DNA from: Stenopsyche tienmushanensis
Taxonomy: Eukaryota > Arthropoda > Insecta > Trichoptera > Stenopsychidae
Direction of reading: 5' to 3'
DNA: 64,000 nt
Assembly (NCBI GenBank): GCA_008973525.1
Contig: WACJ01000069.1
Location: forward strand, 310,001 to 374,000
Below are positions 60,828 through 64,000 of the stretch, piece after piece; position 1 is the stretch's first letter; each line of letters opens with the position of its first letter. The notes below the pieces were generated by a model. The model saw only the letters and a program-made list of their open reading frames with translations, was not told the DNA's origin and did not search any database. The translations under genes were made by a program, and so were the position numbers.

Positions 60828-62655
60828 AATGCTAAGATACGATATATCGACGATCGAAAATGGCAAACAAATTTCCATTTATCAAAATACAACGTAGCAG
60901 CCAAAGAGCCAAACAGACAAGAACAAGAAAGGCATACATACAGAACATAAAACCTTTTTTGATTTTGCTTTAACTATTATTATTTTCACTATTCTTAAAT
61001 TTTATCAGCATACAAGTTGGAAAACGTTGTAATATTTAGAAATTTTGCTCCAAAATTATGCACGAATAGGGCTACCGACAATTGCGCAGATTCGTATGCA
61101 AATCATTCGATTCCCCATTTATCCCTAATGTCCTTCACTGATCCCTTTTAATGGATTTTTTCTTGTAAATCTGTATTCCAGTCTGCAGTATATTTTTAGG
61201 GGAAATAAATAAAAATTCAATTAAAACGCTTGTCTCAAAGCTTGAATTCGCAAAAAATGTATGACATACATTTCGTTTCATATACTTTTCGCCATTCATA
61301 GCAATCAGTCATTCGAGAAAAAAACATTGAAAAGAGATTAAATCTGTATTTCACGTTCAAAAAGCACTTCGACCAAAAATGCTTATGTGCACATGACAGC
61401 CTTCCATCATCAGATGGTTTGTGACAGACCTTTGAAATTCACATCACCCGTGCAGTTCATAACACATCCACTTAAATTATGTACGAAACGTGAAATTCTC
61501 ACTATATAAATTATTCGTAATATCATCAACAACTCTGTATTGGATAAAAATGATATAATTTGAAAATTATATTATCTTCTCAGAGATACGAAGCACTATA
61601 TCGCCGTAAGGCTAAATATCTCCAATGTCGATGAATTGTAAATTCCAACAAAGTTCGTCTGCGACGATGCTCTAAAAGCTTTAAAATAAGTTTTACCAAA
61701 ATTAATGTCAAGGAGAAATCCTTGTTTGGTTAACTCTTTTGTTCTCCCGGCTTACAAAAAGCCTCAAAGGCTTTACTTCTATACTGCATTAAACGTTAAC
61801 TAAGTAGACAAACTAATACATTCGATATAAATTAAATACTAAAAATGCGATGTATCGAATCTAATTTCTTACCACGGAAAAATCACAGACGTGTATTTTT
61901 GTATTTGCGTTTGCCAACTTCTGCATATTTGTTCGATCGAGAAGTTTGCCTTAAAATTGAACTGCCAAGATTCATTTTGGCGAAAGTTCTTCGAAAACAA
62001 TCCCACTGCTATTTTTCTAGCAAGCGTAACACGTAACAGCGTTGGCGAGTTTTCTTGGCCTCTTTTCCCTTGAAATATTCTTAGAAAACAATTTCAAAAA
62101 TGATCTTATAAAAACATCCCCACTTACTTAATGCAGGACTTAATTCGTGGATGATGTGAAAATTATGCAAATATTTCTTCAACGATCCAAATATGGATGC
62201 TAAATAGCCCCATTCATTTTCATGTAGTATAATTTTTTAAAGAATTCTAGAATATTTTCCATGTTATACGGTAACTATATTTTTATTATGATTATATCGG
62301 AGAAATAATGCCAAAATCCCAATTAATAATTACACGAAATTTGATACAAATTGGTGAAAGAATGTAAGAATATATAGAGAGCAGACAGACACAATCCATT
62401 TTATAATTAATTTTCTTAATATTCTCAATATCAACGTATTTCATGGGAATTACAACCAAAATATTCATGTATCGAAAATGTGCAAAAAGTCCATTTGGAT
62501 CTTATTACACTTATATAAATGGATATTATTCAATGCTAATCCAAAGATAATGCAGATACGTCATCTTTCACATACAAACGTCACGTCGTATGCTCAACGG
62601 TCAAGACTTGGTATTTAATACTAGTGATTACCCAGCATGCGTTGCAATGCCACGT
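60828..62655. other. Gene-free stretch
   Basis: AT-rich. Two overlapping plus-strand frames (61845-62036, 61891-62073) encode no recognised domain. No RNA or repeat border was found. Confidence 0.35.
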
Positions 62656-62659
62656 CTCG

Positions 62660-62930
62660 CATAAAAAAACTGCATACACAAACAATATTTTTACTATGCC
62701 TATGTTATTCCCGCAAGTGTAAACAATAAGTTGATAAAGTTTTATTGCATTCAGATGAACGGTATGGCAGCGCATTAAAAACGTACAAACAAACAATATT
62801 TTTATATATTAGAAGACTATGCCTATATTATTCCCACAAGTATAAACAATAAGTTGGCAATGTTTTATTGTAATCGGATGAACGGTATGACAGCGCATTA
62901 AGTACGGACATGCACAGTTGTATGTTGATC
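62660..62930. repeat. Repeat E, tandem units
   Basis: Two units of about 115 bases follow each other, sharing ACTATGCCTATGTTATTCCC / ACTATGCCTATATTATTCCC, AAACAATAAGTTG and GATGAACGGTATG(G/A)CAGCGCATTAA. They are the same family as 30400-30610. Confidence 0.7.
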
Positions 62931-63039
62931 CCGCTATTTGGGACCATGCCAGCCCGCTCAATAAAAGTGCACAGTAAGGTGTAAAACCAGAATTTAATAT
63001 TCATGTCCGCGAGGACACGCTCGTTCTCAACTTCGAGTG

Positions 63040-63320
63040 GCCACTTGCGCTCTGAGCCCCGGGGAGAAAATAGCTAGATTTTGTGGATTAAAACAACAAA
63101 TCGCGATCTCATTTGGTGCGAGCTACCAACGTACATTAGCCTCTGGGGGGGGGGGGTTACATGAACATGGAGATCGTAGAAAGCTCCATGGATGCGTTTA
63201 TCCCCATAACTTACACAAAAAGTCCAAAAAAGATGAAGGAGTGGCCACAAGGTTTGTGTGTCCAACCGGTCCACTTTTCAGACCGCTGACACAAGCAGTA
63301 GCAAGAGCACAAATTTCTAT
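63040..63320 (+). mobile_element. Mariner (mauritiana-type) fragment D4
   Basis: The plus strand reads GVATRFVCPTGPLFRPL, the same decayed stretch seen on the minus strand in fragment D3, and contains CCAACCGGTCCACTTTTCAG, the reverse complement of the word shared by D1-D3. A run of 13 G residues lies inside (about 63144). It is inactive. Confidence 0.6.
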
Positions 63321-64000
63321 ATGTGCTGAATGCGACGAAGAAGATGTAACCGAGTGGTTAAATTGCGATACAAATCCAAACGAATAGAAAATATTCATAC
63401 TTTCCATTTCAATTATGATTATTTTCGTTTATCCAGATTTTCGTCATCCGGACTACTTTCATCCCCAATTAGTCCCGATAATCCAGGTTCTACTGTATTT
63501 TACAATTATATAATATTTAGATTGATTGCGAAATTTACCACATCGTTTTGTGTAGCTAAAATAATTTTCTTTTCAATAACACATAAATGGAATAGTTTCG
63601 TGTTTCAGATGGAAATCCTATTTTGGGTTGAATAAAAACGTTTGAGGGACGTCGCTTTGATGGTGAGGGTAAATAACCTTCTTGTGGCAGTTTCTGATGC
63701 GGTCGCATAGTACACGATATACCTATTACTTTATTTGAAGTACACTCAAGATAAAGGTATGAAACCCTAGCTTTATACATAGAATAAAGTACACCGACAC
63801 CAGACGAACCGATCGAGAAAAATCTCTACATCTCATTTTGAGAGTATTTTAGAAAAGCTATCAACTTCGATGTACCGAATATACGACCCCGATACAAAAT
63901 GGAATGGAGGAGAAAATCGATGGAAAATATTCAGCTGCAATATTTGCATATGTTGAATACAAACAAAGCATTCCATGCGAGTTCTGCTCCCATTCGATGA
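63321..64000. other. Window end without recognised features
   Basis: AT-rich DNA with short frames on both strands (63330-63635, 63556-63780) but no domain, RNA or repeat that I can support. Confidence 0.35.

Noticed and set aside
1..64000. CRISPR arrays, operons, rRNA genes or bacterial features
   Set aside because: The window is animal nuclear DNA. No regularly spaced direct repeats with unique spacers and no rRNA sequence were seen.

Overview
This is an AT-rich, intron-rich animal nuclear window, almost certainly from an insect. The evidence is an ind/Gsx homeobox gene, eukaryotic tRNA genes, GT..AG introns and many mariner, piggyBac-like and Kolobok-like DNA transposons. The order is not proven. 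The irritans/rosa-type mariners resemble those of Hymenoptera, but that is only a hint.

Layout. 1-7 kb: two inverted copies of a dispersed repeat, a TA-flanked MITE and little else. 7.2-8.1 kb (+): a single-exon homeobox gene, ind (Gsx family). 8.1-32.7 kb: a long stretch without a convincing gene, holding transposon debris (mariner, Kolobok-like, Jockey LINE, LTR-like and MITE families) and a few less AT-rich blocks that could be regulatory DNA of ind. 32.8-57.0 kb (-): one large split gene that I reconstructed from eleven phase-compatible exons. It encodes a single-pass membrane protein related to vertebrate THSD1 (adhesion-like extracellular region, one TSP1 repeat), with a CUB domain between TSP1 and the membrane segment. 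Its signal-peptide exon was not found. One of its introns contains, on the same strand, an intronless CFAP157-like cilium/flagellum coiled-coil gene (37.6-39.0 kb) that needs a one-base correction to read through. A tRNA-Lys(CTT) gene lies antisense in another intron (50.65 kb). 57-64 kb: a tRNA-His(GTG) gene at 59.46 kb, repeats, and no other recognised gene.

How the genes relate. ind is a neural patterning transcription factor, THSD1-like is a surface adhesion-type protein and CFAP157 is a ciliary/sperm flagellum protein. I see no shared pathway. The nesting of CFAP157 looks like a positional accident.

I did not find a convincing undescribed biological system. The items most worth a second look are the CUB-containing THSD1-like protein, its predicted 11-nt microexon that switches the C terminus, the one-base break in CFAP157, and the layered transposon insertions at 41.4-43.0 kb and 57.3-58.1 kb. 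Exon borders, repeat limits and family names were read by eye; no database search or alignment was run.
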